This document shows positions 34,785 to 45,840 of a DNA stretch of 64,000 nt, piece after piece; position 1 is the stretch's first letter, and every line of letters begins with the position of its first letter. Under the pieces are notes generated by a model that worked only from the letters and a program-made list of their open reading frames with translations, was not told where the DNA came from and searched no databases. Position numbers and translations under genes: made by a program. Source of the DNA: Thalassia testudinum (taxonomy: Eukaryota > Streptophyta > Magnoliopsida > Alismatales > Hydrocharitaceae); assembly GCA_037157565.1 (NCBI GenBank), contig JAZHRO010000039.1, positions 47,492,001 through 47,556,000 on the forward strand, written 5' to 3'.

Positions 34785-35695
34785 CCTTCTCACCGCACGC
34801 CACCACTGCTAACGCCTTTGCAGCATCCACGCGATCCTCCTGAGGTGATTTAATGTGGTCGTGAGGCTGTTCTTTTGCATTTCAGGTATACGCTGTCCGT
34901 CGCTGTTGCCGCCATCATCTCTGACATTATCCACCCGCCTCCAGCCACTTTAGGTTCTAATAACACTCCCAGGTGTTGCGGAAGGAGATCACAAAGTAGC
35001 CTAAGCACTTGATTGAGCAAGGGAAGACCAGCGTAGTGCCAATTGGAGAAGGTTCCATCAGCAATCGCATGCGAAGAGAAGCGGTGGGATTTAGTCCCAT
35101 ATCGTGGGATTTGGAGGTGCAGCTATGACATAAAGTGATTTTGTGATATCGGTTGTTTGCCTCAGACACTTGGGGGTGAGGTCCCCGCTCACCCTTCACT
35201 CCTCGGCAGCAATCTCACGCCCGCAACCCTGGACCCGGTTATGCATACTCGTATACCCGATTATCCGGCTATCTGAGAGAAGAGGAGAGGAGGAAAGGAA
35301 AGAAAAGAGAGAGCGGGGGAGGGGAGGGTTTTGCTCTCTGAAGTACCCAGTGTAACAATTAGCCGTGAGTCTCCTTGTGTGCTGGGAAAGAAAGAAGAGA
35401 AGGACTACAGAGAGGGAAGGTTTGAAAAGAAGGCCCTGAGAAGAAGAAGCTAAGGCAGAGAAGAAAAGAAGAAGGGTCGTGCCAGGAGAAAGGAAGAAAA
35501 GAAAAGAAGAGCCAAGGAAGAAGAAAAGAGAAGGCTTGCTGAAGAGGAAATGAAGAAGAAGAGAAGAGGAGAGTTAAAGGTAGAAGAAGAAGGAGAAGAC
35601 TTGAGAAAAAAAGAAGAGGGTAAGGCAGAAAGATAAGGCTGAAGGACTGTGCCTGAGACTCTGAGAAGAAGCTAAGAAGAATAGAAGCTTGAAAG
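34785..35695 (+). repeat. 3' LTR remnant of the Athila-like element, part 1
   Basis: Begins mid-LTR: GCACGCCACC and TTTCAGGT blocks match the LTRs at 37250/38999 and 56185. It holds the snRNA-type module, the CTTGGGGGTGAGGTCCC block and the GAAGAAG tract. It is cut after TGCTG at 35700 by the inner LTR and resumes at 40047. The missing first half and the direct junction to integrase point to one large internal deletion. Confidence 0.78.
35094..35134 (+). promoter_or_regulatory. snRNA-type USE plus TATA-like box, 24-nt spacing
   Basis: GTCCCATATCG (35094-35104), 24 bases, then CATAAA (35129-35134). GCCTCAGACACTTGGGGGTG follows. Confidence 0.52.
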
Positions 35696-37297
35696 TGCTG
35701 TGATGATAATGTCATCATCATCCATATCTAGCTTTAATTAGTCACATTCCATTGATAAATGCTCCTACATAACCGTTAGAAGATCGTAATTAATTGCAAA
35801 TCCATTCTGAAAGATAAATAGTAAAACATGGGTAAAACTATAGTTTTAACAAAATATCCTAATTGCAAAACAATCATGGGGTTTCCTAGGGGTTTATTAA
35901 AGGTCAAATGGTCATAAATGTCTAATAAGTGAGTTCATGCAAACAACAATGGGTTTTCATATGTTTCAAGGATTAAATGACATCTGAAACCCTAAAAACA
36001 AACCCGCTTAATTCACTGAAGTTTTGGCCAGGATAAAATTCACCTAAACCTTCTACAAATCATAGAAAAATAATTCTTAAGGTTTGGTATCTTTGATTTG
36101 ACCATTGGAACCCAATTTGATCTAAAACATAATCTCAGACAAATAATTGCCTTAATTTTGATTTCTACGTAATTTACCCAATTAAAATTAGTCAAATCCT
36201 AAATCCGACTTCACCATCATATTCCTTAGATTCAAATTAGGTTTATACCAAAATTTGGACCCAATCAGAGATCATCTTGACCTAGTTTGCATTTCAGTCC
36301 AAATAAACTCTTTTTATCACACAATGACCCCTAACTTTTGAAATCCTTACAAAGACCCCCCCAACTTCTTCATCTTCTTCACGAAAAAGCCCCTGCTGCC
36401 ATTGGGGTCAAACCCGACCTCCAAGCATCATTGACCGACCCAAATCCTACTCTAATGGCTATTAAATCCACCAAAATTGATGGGATTGATGTTCACACCT
36501 AGGCAAACAATCTAAGATCAATTTGAAATCCCAAGTCTCCATGGATTGCTCGTACGAACGCACGAGATTCATGGGTTCCTTTCCTTCAAGCCCAATTCAT
36601 GGAATCCCTCTTTCCTGATCCAAAGCTTCTCCTGAACCTCTATAAAGAGCCAACGTCACAACCTTGCTTCCTTAGCTAGGTTTGGGGCCAAAATCTCTTC
36701 TTATTCCCTACCTCCGGCCCCTCCCCTACCAAGCTCCTGTGAGTCCCTCCATCCACCTTTCTCGTCCACCCACATAGATAATAGCGGGTGGATCCTTCTT
36801 CCCCACGATTGTCCACGTCTTGTGGTACCTGCTGATGCCCTCTCCCGCCTTTCCTCACCGCTCCTATCTCCGGAGAACTTCACCTTCCATGACGTCAACC
36901 TGCCAACACCAGTGCCAATCCTTAGCCCTTCGTCCCATTAGACTAGGTAGTTAGGTTTAGTTAGATCCTTAGTTTATTTTTCCTCACTCAAAACCCAAAA
37001 ACACCCCTCGACGCCTCCAATCACCTTCATCTTCATCCGCTCTAGCCACCTCTCCGGCGAGGCGTTTCCTCCACCTCACACTTCCAACAACCTTGCCATC
37101 TACTCCACAACCTCTGCCACATCACCACGAACAAAAGCCCTCTCTTTATTTCATCGTTCATACTCTCACGACCACCACCGGACAAACCCATCACCGGCCT
37201 TCGTCCCTGACTCCATCCAACCACCTCACGACCTATCACGGCACGCCACCGCCACCAACATTTTTGCCGCATTCACGCAAAGCTCTTGAGCACTTTT

Positions 37298-38971
37298 TGT
37301 TGGTGCTAGAGCACCACGATCATTTGTTTTGATGATAACAAAAAACGTGTCATTTAACATTTGTACTTGGAGTCTTAGATTTCAGGATAATTGCAAATGG
37401 AGACGTGATTAGACAAAGTTCGAGCTCGCATCCAGGACGGATTGGAGGAGCTTGATGGAGAACAGAAGAGATTCGCGAGGAGCGATATATTAAAGAAGGA
37501 AGGAGATGAAGAATAGGATAGATTTTCTTCTCTTGTACTCGTATTTTTCGTTTCTTTTGTTGCTCTTTATTTTTGTTACTTAGATTCATGTTAAAGAGCC
37601 TCAAAGTACCCTAACAGTAGTCCGAGGAACACCGGCACAACCCTAGGATACTTAGGTTTTCTGTAGAGAACTTAGAAAACCAATATAGGGTTCAAACATC
37701 ATTTCTAGACGTCTAATTCAAAAATCAGACGTCTGATACTGTGTTTTAAGATAACAATTAGGCTGGACATAGTTATTCTGTTTGATGAAATCAGACGTCC
37801 AGACCATAGTCCAGACGTCTTAGAAGACGTCTGATGACTTTGCCAGACGTCCAATTAGTGGACCGTTGGCTCTCTTAGCATGCACTCAAGGATATGACAG
37901 TTAGAGCCTTACCAGACGTCCTTAAGCCTTTCCAGATGTCTGATAATTGACCGTTTTGCCTCGACTGACCCGAAAATCTCTTCTCAGAGATTTTCTAGCC
38001 GTTGCAAATCCATTCCCACGAAAAAGTAGGTTTCCAGACGTCCAGACATAGTGCTAGACGTCCTGTATGTCGTTTGATGGATTTGCGCTAGAACCCTGTT
38101 TAGATCTGATTCAAGTCAGGAAGAGACCCGCCCAAAATCAGACGTCTGACCTTATTTTCAGACGTCTTAAAGTGGTCTTCCAGACGTCTGATACCAGAAT
38201 TAGACGTCTGATTACCCTGTCAATGCAATCATTGTCCCTGATTTCGGCTTGATTCTCTTGGGCTTTGCACCCAACGGCTATGGAAGCTTTCCTAAGCCTT
38301 CCAAAGCCTTCCTAAGACCTCTATAAATAGAGGGGAGCCTTTGCACACTAAGATACACCCAAGCAACATACTTTCCACTCTTTTGTGTCCAAAAAGAAGC
38401 CCTTGCTCTCCAAGCTCAAGTTCTACATTTAGAGAGCATCAAGCTATTTTGCGCACCCACTCTCCCGCCATAGTTCACGAGAGCGACGTTGCGCCGTCGG
38501 GTGGCTCATGCACCCGCGTCATCAATTCGACGCACTCCTTGCAAATGGGAGTTTCCTAATTCCTATAGAAGCTAGGTTTAAATTACTTTGTTGGCTCTAT
38601 AGGATTATTTGTTATTTTATCTTTGTTATTTCGTTGGGTATTCGCTTTGCGAATTCCCATCTCCTTCGTGGGACAAAATCCTTCTCGTGAAGAGAAGGGG
38701 TTGAGGAACGCTACCCTCGCACTTGTAGCGTGGTTGTAATTGAGGTTGAATCACCCTCGTTTAAATGATTCGGTTAGTGGATTTGATCAACTTGGTTGAT
38801 CGGAAAATCCTAACTCGAGAGTGTTAGGTGGTGGTTTTCACCAGGTTTGGGTTTCCACCTAAAAATTATTGTGTACATTGTCTGTTTGTTTATTTTGTGA
38901 GATTAGTATTTTTTCAATTCCGCATTTTTTACATCACGCTGATCTCACCCCCTTCGAGTAGGGAAATCACA
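37298..38971 (+). mobile_element. Solo LTR, copia type, TSD CTTTT
   Basis: A 1674-bp LTR from TGTTGGTGC to GGAAATCACA between perfect CTTTT duplications (37293-37297 and 38972-38976). The start holds a palindrome TGGTGCT/AGCACCA. Core TATA CTATAAATAG is at 38321-38330, and the palindrome arrays lie 110-615 bases upstream. I class it as Ty1/copia, probably SIRE/Maximus-like, from the LTR start and TTTTGATGATAAC block; no internal domain is attached to prove it. Confidence 0.82.
37707..38208. repeat. Phased palindrome arrays in the copia-type LTR
   Basis: AGACGTC-like cores start at 37707 and 37727 (20); 37793, 37813, 37825 and 37845 (20, 12, 20); 37914 and 37934 (20); 38036, 38044 and 38056 (8, 12); 38140, 38160, 38182 and 38202 (20, 22, 20). 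This is the same core and spacing as in the Tekay-type LTRs, in an unrelated lineage, upstream of the TATA box. Confidence 0.85.
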
Positions 38972-39220
38972 CTTTTAACGTGGCCTCTAGGCTGTCTTCA
39001 TTGTTTCAGGTGTTCGCCCTTCGCCACCATTAACGCAGAAGCTTCAAGCAAGCTTGGAGTTGTGTTCTTGCCACGGCAACTCTAGGTGAGACCTCCAGGC
39101 AACGCGGAAGCATCCCAGGAAGGTGTTCAGGTCTTCAATTGAGGACCCTATCCTTTGCAGTTACTCCAATCACAAAGCGTCTTCAAAGCAGGCGCACATA
39201 AGGAACAAGAGAGATGTTTA

Positions 39221-39261
39221 GTTCCACATCGGGCGTGGATAAGCAGTTGGCTACGCATAAA
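39221..39261 (+). promoter_or_regulatory. snRNA-type USE plus TATA-like box, 24-nt spacing
   Basis: GTTCCACATCG (39221-39231), 24 bases, CATAAA (39256-39261). CGCCTCAAAACAG and GGGGTGAGGTCCC follow. Confidence 0.52.
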
Positions 39262-39436
39262 GTGTTTTTCTCAATAGGCCTTATCGCCTCAAAACAGTTG
39301 GGGGTGAGGTCCCATTCACCCTACACTGACTCGACCTGCCTATCACTCCTCGGCTGCGACCCCATGCACGCAGCCCTGGACCTGGTTATCGTTCGACCCG
39401 AATACCCGATTAAGCCTAGGTCTAAGAGAAGAGGAA

Positions 39437-39477
<41 letters not shown>

Positions 39478-39636
39478 GGGGAGGGGAGGGTTTTACTCTT
39501 CAGGGTAATCTCCCAACACTTAGTTGCAGAGAAGGGTCGTGCCTCTGATGAAGAGAAGCTGAAGAGGAGAAATTAAGAAGAAGAGAAAGAGAAGCAGAGA
39601 AGTGAAGAAAAAGAAGCACTGTAGCAACGACAATTA

Positions 39637-39663
39637 AGTCGTCTGATACACAGACCCGACGTC
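39637..39663. repeat. Palindrome pair, 20-bp step
   Basis: AGTCGTC at 39637 and CGACGTC at 39657, in LTR D, about 380 bases from its 3' end. Confidence 0.65.
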
Positions 39664-40046
39664 TGATCACTATAGCATTCAAGTTACTGTTGGGTTATTT
39701 GGAATAATTGGGATATTTGTGATGCATGCTTAGAGGGCTTATATAGTGATCTTAATCACCATTTTTTGTGCTTCTCTTTACTTTTTATCTCTAGATACAT
39801 TATCTTCATTGAATATTTAATGTAACAGATTAATATTCATTGAAATATCTTTACAGTACCTCGTTTATTGTGCTCATTTGTATTTTAATTAAAGATTAGC
39901 ATGTGAATTCTTATTTGCTCCCTGTGTTTGACCTCGGATTTTCTTGACGACCTTTCAAGTTATAAATTGTATTTGTCTGAATGCATTTGACCTATACTAC
40001 AACTCATATCTTAAATAAAGACGAATTCGCGCAATAAACATATTGT

Positions 40047-40426
40047 AGCAAGCGATAGTTAAGTCGTCTGATTCTCAAATCAAATGTCTGATCACTGTTC
40101 ATTTATTTAACATAATTTAGTTGATATATATGTGTTTAGACTAATAATTGGTGATTCAAATCACCATTATTTTATCTTAGATATCTTTTTGTCCTCTTTA
40201 ACTCTTGAAATACATTGAGCATCATTGAATATTTAATGTAACAGGTTAATATTCATTGAATATCATTATTGTACTTATTTCTGCGCTCATTTATATAAAG
40301 ATTAGTTTGTGAATTTTTATTTGCTTCCTATGTTCGACAACGGACTTCATTTAGATATTCGAGTTATAAATTGTATTTGTTGAAGAACTATTTGTCAATT
40401 GTACTACCACACATTTCTCTAATGTT
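40047..40426 (+). repeat. 3' LTR remnant of the Athila-like element, part 2
   Basis: Resumes after LTR D with TAGCAAGCGATAG and contains a palindrome pair (cores 40063 and 40083, 20 apart), GTGATTCAAATCACC, TTGCTTCCTATGTTCGAC and a terminus near GTACTACCACA or GCCCTGTCA. It looks like a tandem copy of 39620-40041 because the inner LTR inserted just before the homologous point. The exact end and target duplication are not resolved. Confidence 0.7.
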
Positions 40427-41218
40427 GATGAAAAGCCCTGTCAACTAGCCTTCGCAGCGAATTGAGAGGGCTCCACGTGATTCGAATTGGAATCATCCCT
40501 TCATAAACGCAGCGCAAAACCATTGAGCCACGTCATCGAGTGTGTCACACTTTTGAATTAAGGCTCGCACGCTCTCAGCCGTTAGATGGACATCCAATGG
40601 TAGAGATCACACAGACCTTAGCATTCAGCGAGTGTGCAGCACTGGCAAAGGATGACATGGAGCATTCACAGTCATTGGATCAAGATCCAACAGCTGAGAA
40701 CAAGGCTTCTTTGATGAGTAGGAGGAGCATCGATGGCTTTGGGTGGCTTGGATGGCACCACTTGATGCTATCTGGATCGTCCGTCTTCAAATGCTCATAA
40801 ATAGTGCCATGGACATCGGATTGAATCGATTTTCACGCCGTTGGGCTGCAATCGTCAATTCAAACCCATCCATGCAGTTGGATTTATTGTTTGAAGTCAG
40901 GATTTTCACCACCTTGCCCATTTGCCTCTGATTTTTCTCGAACTACATCTGATGTTACAGAGGTCTGATCAGGGCAATCTCAGAGGTATTGGAATCCAAT
41001 CATTGCCCTAATCAGATCCGTATGGTTGGATCTTCAATCCGAGGCCCAGATAAATATCATCCCGTCCCTTGACCACAATAAGAGGCGAATTACTATAAAA
41101 TTTGTACAAATTAATCTAAATGCATGATGATGCATGTTATGTAATATTTATAATGCATGATACCTCTATAATACAAGGAACATGCATAAATATACATTTT
41201 AAGCCAATTAGATGTATG
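40427..41218. other. No gene recognised
   Basis: Moderately GC-balanced sequence with no credible ORF. A TATA-like CTCATAAATAG at about 40795 and phrases such as ATGGACATCCAATGG suggest an LTR or promoter fragment, but no family is assigned. Confidence 0.35.
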
Positions 41219-41223
41219 CACAT

Positions 41224-42944
41224 TGAAAGTTCCCTACTTGGAGGGGTGACGTAATAATATGCGGAAATAAAATATAAAGCAATCTCACAAAAATAAATCA
41301 CAAAATGTACACAGGTATTTTTAGGTGGAAACCCAAACCGGGTGAAAACCACCACCTAACCCTCTCGAGTTAGGATTTTCCGATCAACCAAGTTGATCAA
41401 AATCCACTAAACGAATCACTTTAAACGAGGGTGATTCAACCTCAGTACAACCACGCTACAAGTACGAGGGTAGCGTTCCTCAACCCCTTCTCTCCACGAG
41501 AAGGATTTTGTCCCACGAAGGAGACGGGAATTCGCAAAGCGAATACCCAACCAAAATACAAAGATAAAATAAAACAACAGTCCTATAGAGCCAACAAAAT
41601 TAAACCTAGCTTCTATAGGAAATAGGAAACTCCCCTTTGCAAGGAGTGCGTCGACGATGACGCGGTGCGTGTGCCACGCGATGGCGCTACGTCGCTCTCG
41701 TTATCAACGCCGGGAGAGCGGGTGCGCAACGGTTGAATGCTCTCAAGAAAATGGAGCTTGAGCTTTGAGAGCAAGAGAGTCTTTTCTTTAGACACAAAAG
41801 GTTTGAAAGTGTATTGCAAGGTGTGTGTCTTAGTGTGTATATGTCTCTCTAGGTGTGTATGTCTTGTCTATTTGTGTTACAAAGGTTCCCCTCTATTTAT
41901 AGAGGCCTTAGGAAGGTTTTGGAAGGCTTGGAAAAGCTTCCATAGCCGTTGGGTGCAAAGCCCAAGAGAATCAGGCCGAAATCAGGACAATGATTACTTT
42001 TGACAGGGTTATCAGACGTCTAACTCTGGCATCAGACGTCTGGAAGGCCACTTTAAGACGTCTGATTCCAAGGTCAGACGTCTGATTCTATGCGGGTTTC
42101 TCCCTGACTTGAATCAGATCTAAACAGGGTTTTTGTGCAAGTCCATCAGACGACATACAGGACGTCTGGCACTAAGTATGGACGTCTGGAAACCTACTTT
42201 TACTGTGGGAATTGATTTCCAAACGTTGCAACGGCTAGAAAATCTCTGAGAAGAGATTTTGGGTCAGCCGAGGCAAAAACGGTCATTTATCAGACGTCTG
42301 TAAAGTCCTATGGACGTCTGATAAGGCTCTAACGGTCATATTCTTGAGTGTCTTCTAAGCCAGCCAACGGTCCACTAATTGGACGTCTGGCAAAGTCATC
42401 AGACGTCTCCTAAGACGTCTGGTCTAAGGTCTGGACGTCTGAATTCATCAGACAGAACTAACTATGTCCAGCCTAACAGTTATCAGACGTCTGAAACAAC
42501 AGTCAGACGTCTTAAAATACTTTATCAGACGTCTGGAAATGCTGTTTGAGCCCTATATTGGTTTTCTAAGTATTCTACAGAAAACCTAAGTATCCTGGGG
42601 TTGTGCAGGTGTTCCTAGGACTACTTTTAGGGTACTTTGAGGCTCTTTAACATAATGTTCTAAGGAATCAAAAAGAGCAAGAAAATAAATACAAGAGATA
42701 CATGAAAGGATAAAAAAGAATCTATCCTATTCTTCTTGTCTTCCATCTCCAATCTTTCGCTCCACGCGAACCTCCTTTGTTTTCCGTCAAGCTCCTCCAA
42801 TCCGTCCTGGATGCGAGCTCGAACTCCGTCTAAACACGTCCTCATTTGCAATTGACCTGAAATCTAGGACTCAAATTGCAAATGTTAAATAACACGTGTT
42901 TTGTTATCATCAAAACAAATGATCATGGTGCTCTAGCACCAACA
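41224..42944 (-). mobile_element. Solo LTR, copia type, inverted, TSD CACAT
   Basis: A 1721-bp relative of 37298-38971 in the opposite orientation, between perfect CACAT duplications (41219-41223 and 42945-42949). Its minus-strand start is TGTTGGTGCTAGAGCACCA. The terminus at 41224 reads TGAAAGTTCCC where the other copy gives TGTGATTTCCC. Core TATA (minus) is near 41904-41895. Divergence from the other copy is clear, so the two are separate insertions. Confidence 0.85.
42014..42533. repeat. Phased palindrome arrays in the second copia-type LTR
   Basis: Cores start at 42014, 42034, 42056 and 42076 (20, 22, 20); 42148, 42160 and 42180 (12, 20); 42292 and 42312 (20); 42381, 42401, 42413 and 42433 (20, 12, 20); 42485, 42505 and 42527 (20, 22). 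Confidence 0.85.
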
Positions 42945-42962
42945 CACATCGGGGATTGGCAT

Positions 42963-44250
42963 TGATGAGGTGTGGCTCATCATAGCTAAAATGACCAAGT
43001 TAAGCAAGAAACTAGGTTAAACACTATCTAATTAACACAATAAATGGGTTAAGTGAGGAGTTTAAGGAAAATGACCTAAAATATCAAATTCAGGTTAAAA
43101 ACGCATAATTAGTTCAAATTAATGAGATACTCTATTTACAAATACAAATTGATGATCAAATTGCTAATTGAATACATTTCTGATCTCAAAAGTATAAATC
43201 AAGGGTTGAATTAACTTCTAATATGCTTAATTAAGCTATCATAAAAATACCATTGCATTTGTACATCAACAGGACCTTAGATTTAGCTATTTACATTTAG
43301 GTCCTCATTCATATACATTTTCTTAAGCTAAAACTTTCAAGGACCTATTTGAAAATCTACAAGGGCCTTTCTGTAAGGAATTTTGTATTGCTCTGATTCA
43401 CTTTTAGCCACTTATAGGTTTTTGTGCAAATTGTGTACCGTTTCGCTTAAAGGGCTCATTTGTAATTTTTCAAATACGCCTGCGGCCTGCGTGTGCACTG
43501 TAGCTGCGAAGAACACGGTGCACAGCTGCCCTTGATTTCATAGACCACTCATCCAACAACTGATCCTTGTCCACTATCCGCACGCTCTCGCGTAAAGCAC
43601 CATTGCAGCCCCCAGATCTGATCCAACGGTGTGTTTTTTATTTAAAAACTCCCGCACACCCATCTTCTTCCCAACCTTGATTCACTCGTGTGCCTACTTA
43701 AACACACCCCAGGTCTCGCGCGTAGAGGATCGACCCCCTCCTACATCTCTTGAGTCGGTCATTCTTCTTCTCTAGTGCTTCTTCCATTTCACTCGTGTCA
43801 TTGGTGACAGCAATGGCATTTCTACTTCCTCGATCATCCTTGTTGCTAGGGATGACATATGCCTAAGGGCGACCGTGGAGCTTCACTAGAAGGCTCTTCA
43901 CTCACTGGAGATCTCCCCCATTTCGTCCTCTTCAGCCACCGGCTATTTATCCAAGAGAGTCCCATTCTTCCACTTAGACTAGGATTGAATGTTTTCTAGG
44001 GTAGTTATTAGTGTAGTATAGATCAAGTAGATTAGAATTGTCTAGTTTAATCATAGAATTGGTAGGTGTAGTTTAGCGTAATGCCCTCACACCTCCTCTG
44101 ATCAATTCAGATCAGAGGAGATGATTACACCCCTTCATATTGTTCATACAGCTTCCTCACCATTTCATTTTCATGTTCACTTACTTTCCTCGTGATTTTG
44201 ATCATTATACATCTCCATCCATCAGAACCACTATGGACCTAAAGCTCCAT
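42963..44250 (+). repeat. Athila-like LTR, 5' half only
   Basis: Starts with the hairpin TGATGAGGTGTGGCTCATCA (loop 6 instead of 3) and follows the family order to a TATA-like CTACTTAAAC near 43695 and the sequence after it. The second half, with the snRNA-type module and TTGCTCCCT block, is absent. Copia sequence follows from about 44290. The right boundary is approximate. Confidence 0.7.
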
Positions 44251-44289
44251 AGCTTCTAGATCCATAGAGCATTCAATCCTACTTGACCG

Positions 44290-45000
44290 CGACCATGTCC
44301 TTGAGAAGTTGACAATTTCAACGTAGAAGGAGAAGAACGGCTGGCGATGTTGACAAACAAAGAGTCAGTGGAATTGTGTTGCAGTTGGATCTCATGACTC
44401 TGCAAAATATTGTGAAGTTCGGAGTAGGGAACAGTGATACTTCAAGCTGATAGGGCTGCAACAATGTCAATATATTCGGGTCCAAGGTTGAAGAAGATGA
44501 TTGCATTGAAGTCATCCAGAGTGACTATCTGTCCAAACGTAGAAAGTTCATCTCAGATGTATTTTGTCTTTTGGAGAAAGTTAGTGATGGCTTTTGTGCC
44601 TTTGCAAAGATTATGTAGTTGCATTCGAAGTTGCAAGAGGCATGTATAAGATGGAGCTTTGTAAGTGGCTTGTAGGGTAGTCCAGACATCATAAGCATGC
44701 TCAAGGCCAACAACAGTTGGAAGTACCTCTTCAGAGAGAGAGGATAACAACTAGTTAAGGACTACTTGGTCACCCTTGACCCAGTCTTGCAGAGTAGAGC
44801 CATTTGCAGCGACCGTGGAGGACTCCATAGAGGCTAATGTAAAGGAGTCTAAAGCAAGCGAACATGGCTCGAAGCCATCCACAATGCCTAGTAGGCCATA
44901 CGAGTGTAGTAATGGCACAATCTGCGGTTTTCATAGTAAATAATTTGTGGACTTAAGCTTAATGGAGAGAAAGTGATGAATACTCATTGGTGGGAGCGCA
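44290..45000 (-). pseudogene. gag: Ty1/copia gag, broken
   Basis: The minus strand from about 45000 reads SIHHFLSIKLKSTNYLL then a TGA where Trp is expected, then PQIVPLLHSYGLLGIVDG: the N-terminus of copia gag. EVLPTVVGLEHAYDVWTTLQATY and LQLRMQLHNLCKGTKAITNFLQ follow, the core of the UBN2/Retrotran_gag domain. Two or more stops interrupt it. No zinc knuckle or pol is attached, so the element is truncated at about 44290. Confidence 0.8.
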
Positions 45001-45840
45001 AGTGGAGTTAAAGATGGGGTTATCATTGTCGAAGCGAAGCGTAGTAATGCCTAAACTCACATGTGAGCTAATTCCTTTGAACTAGTATAGCAGGATAAGA
45101 GTTCATGGAGCGAGAAGAGCTTGGAGTGGGAGTAGCTGGAGTGTATTCACTGAAGATGAAGCCAGCACGAACTGAGGGAAATCGGGGGCCTGTTGGTGTA
45201 AATTGTCCTGATGATTTAAATTAGGGAAGGAAAGGGAATAGGGTTGCCCGACAAAAGCAAGGTCAACAAAACACTAGGAAGGTCCGACCGATGCTCGAGC
45301 GTCATAGACGAGGAACGCGCAGCAATCTCGTGAGAGGAGCGAAGGTGTTGTCGAGGACGGGCAGTCCACAATGAGTCACACGGCAACGATGTCTGGTTGG
45401 AGCTCGAGGAAGAAGGGAATCACGTAGTGGGATGTGGTGGACTCGATAATCACCTCGCGATGGGAGTGAAAGGATCAGTGATAACGGTTGACGAAGACAA
45501 GCAAGGTCATCGTGAGTAGAGGATGCTGCTGGGGACTCATCACTCGGCAAACTAACGTTGGAGGTGAGTCGTTGGTAGGAGAGGACCACCGGAGGATGTG
45601 ATGATCACAATAGCTAGACGCAAATAGCGATCAAGAATGGAGTCATATCGTTGTTTATGGTCATGTTGCGCGGCCACAACGAGACAAGGTGGCAGCAAGA
45701 GAAGGAACTCATTCGGCAAGATGGCATGGAGAAGTGGTGTGTAAGAGAGATCACCACCATCATGTGCTCGGGGATGCCAAGAAGAGGTAGCAGCAGAATG
45801 TCGGGTAGGTAGCCAGAAACCCCCTTGGCTTGATACCATA
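45001..45840 (-). other. Copia leader region with primer-binding site
   Basis: Lies between gag and the LTR. Minus-strand TATGGTATCAAGCC at 45840-45827 is the tRNA-Met primer-binding site, next to the LTR. The open stretches in this leader (for example 45552-45839) have no recognisable domain. Confidence 0.65.

Larger units (their letters stand above)
35701..40041 (+). mobile_element. Solo LTR D, Athila-like, inserted in a sister LTR
   Basis: Starts with the hairpin TGATGATAATGTCATCA and ends CGCAATAAACA at 40041. Own length about 2.66 kb after subtracting the copia-type solo LTR at 37298-38971. Target duplication TGCTG (35696-35700) against TATTG (40042-40046) is inexact by two transitions. 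Joined across it, the flanks (AAGTGCTG, then TAGCAAGCGATAG) reproduce the order in D itself near 39617 (AAGCACTG, TAGCAACGAC), so D landed in another LTR of its own family. Core TATA CTATAAAGAG at 36640. A (GA)n run is at 39439-39475. Confidence 0.82.

Noticed and set aside
39617..40426. Tandem duplication of an LTR tail
   Set aside because: Better explained by LTR D inserting into a sister LTR; the outer flanks join in register.
37298..42944. A single large foldback transposon with 1.7-kb terminal inverted repeats
   Set aside because: Each arm is a complete LTR with its own perfect and different 5-bp target duplication.
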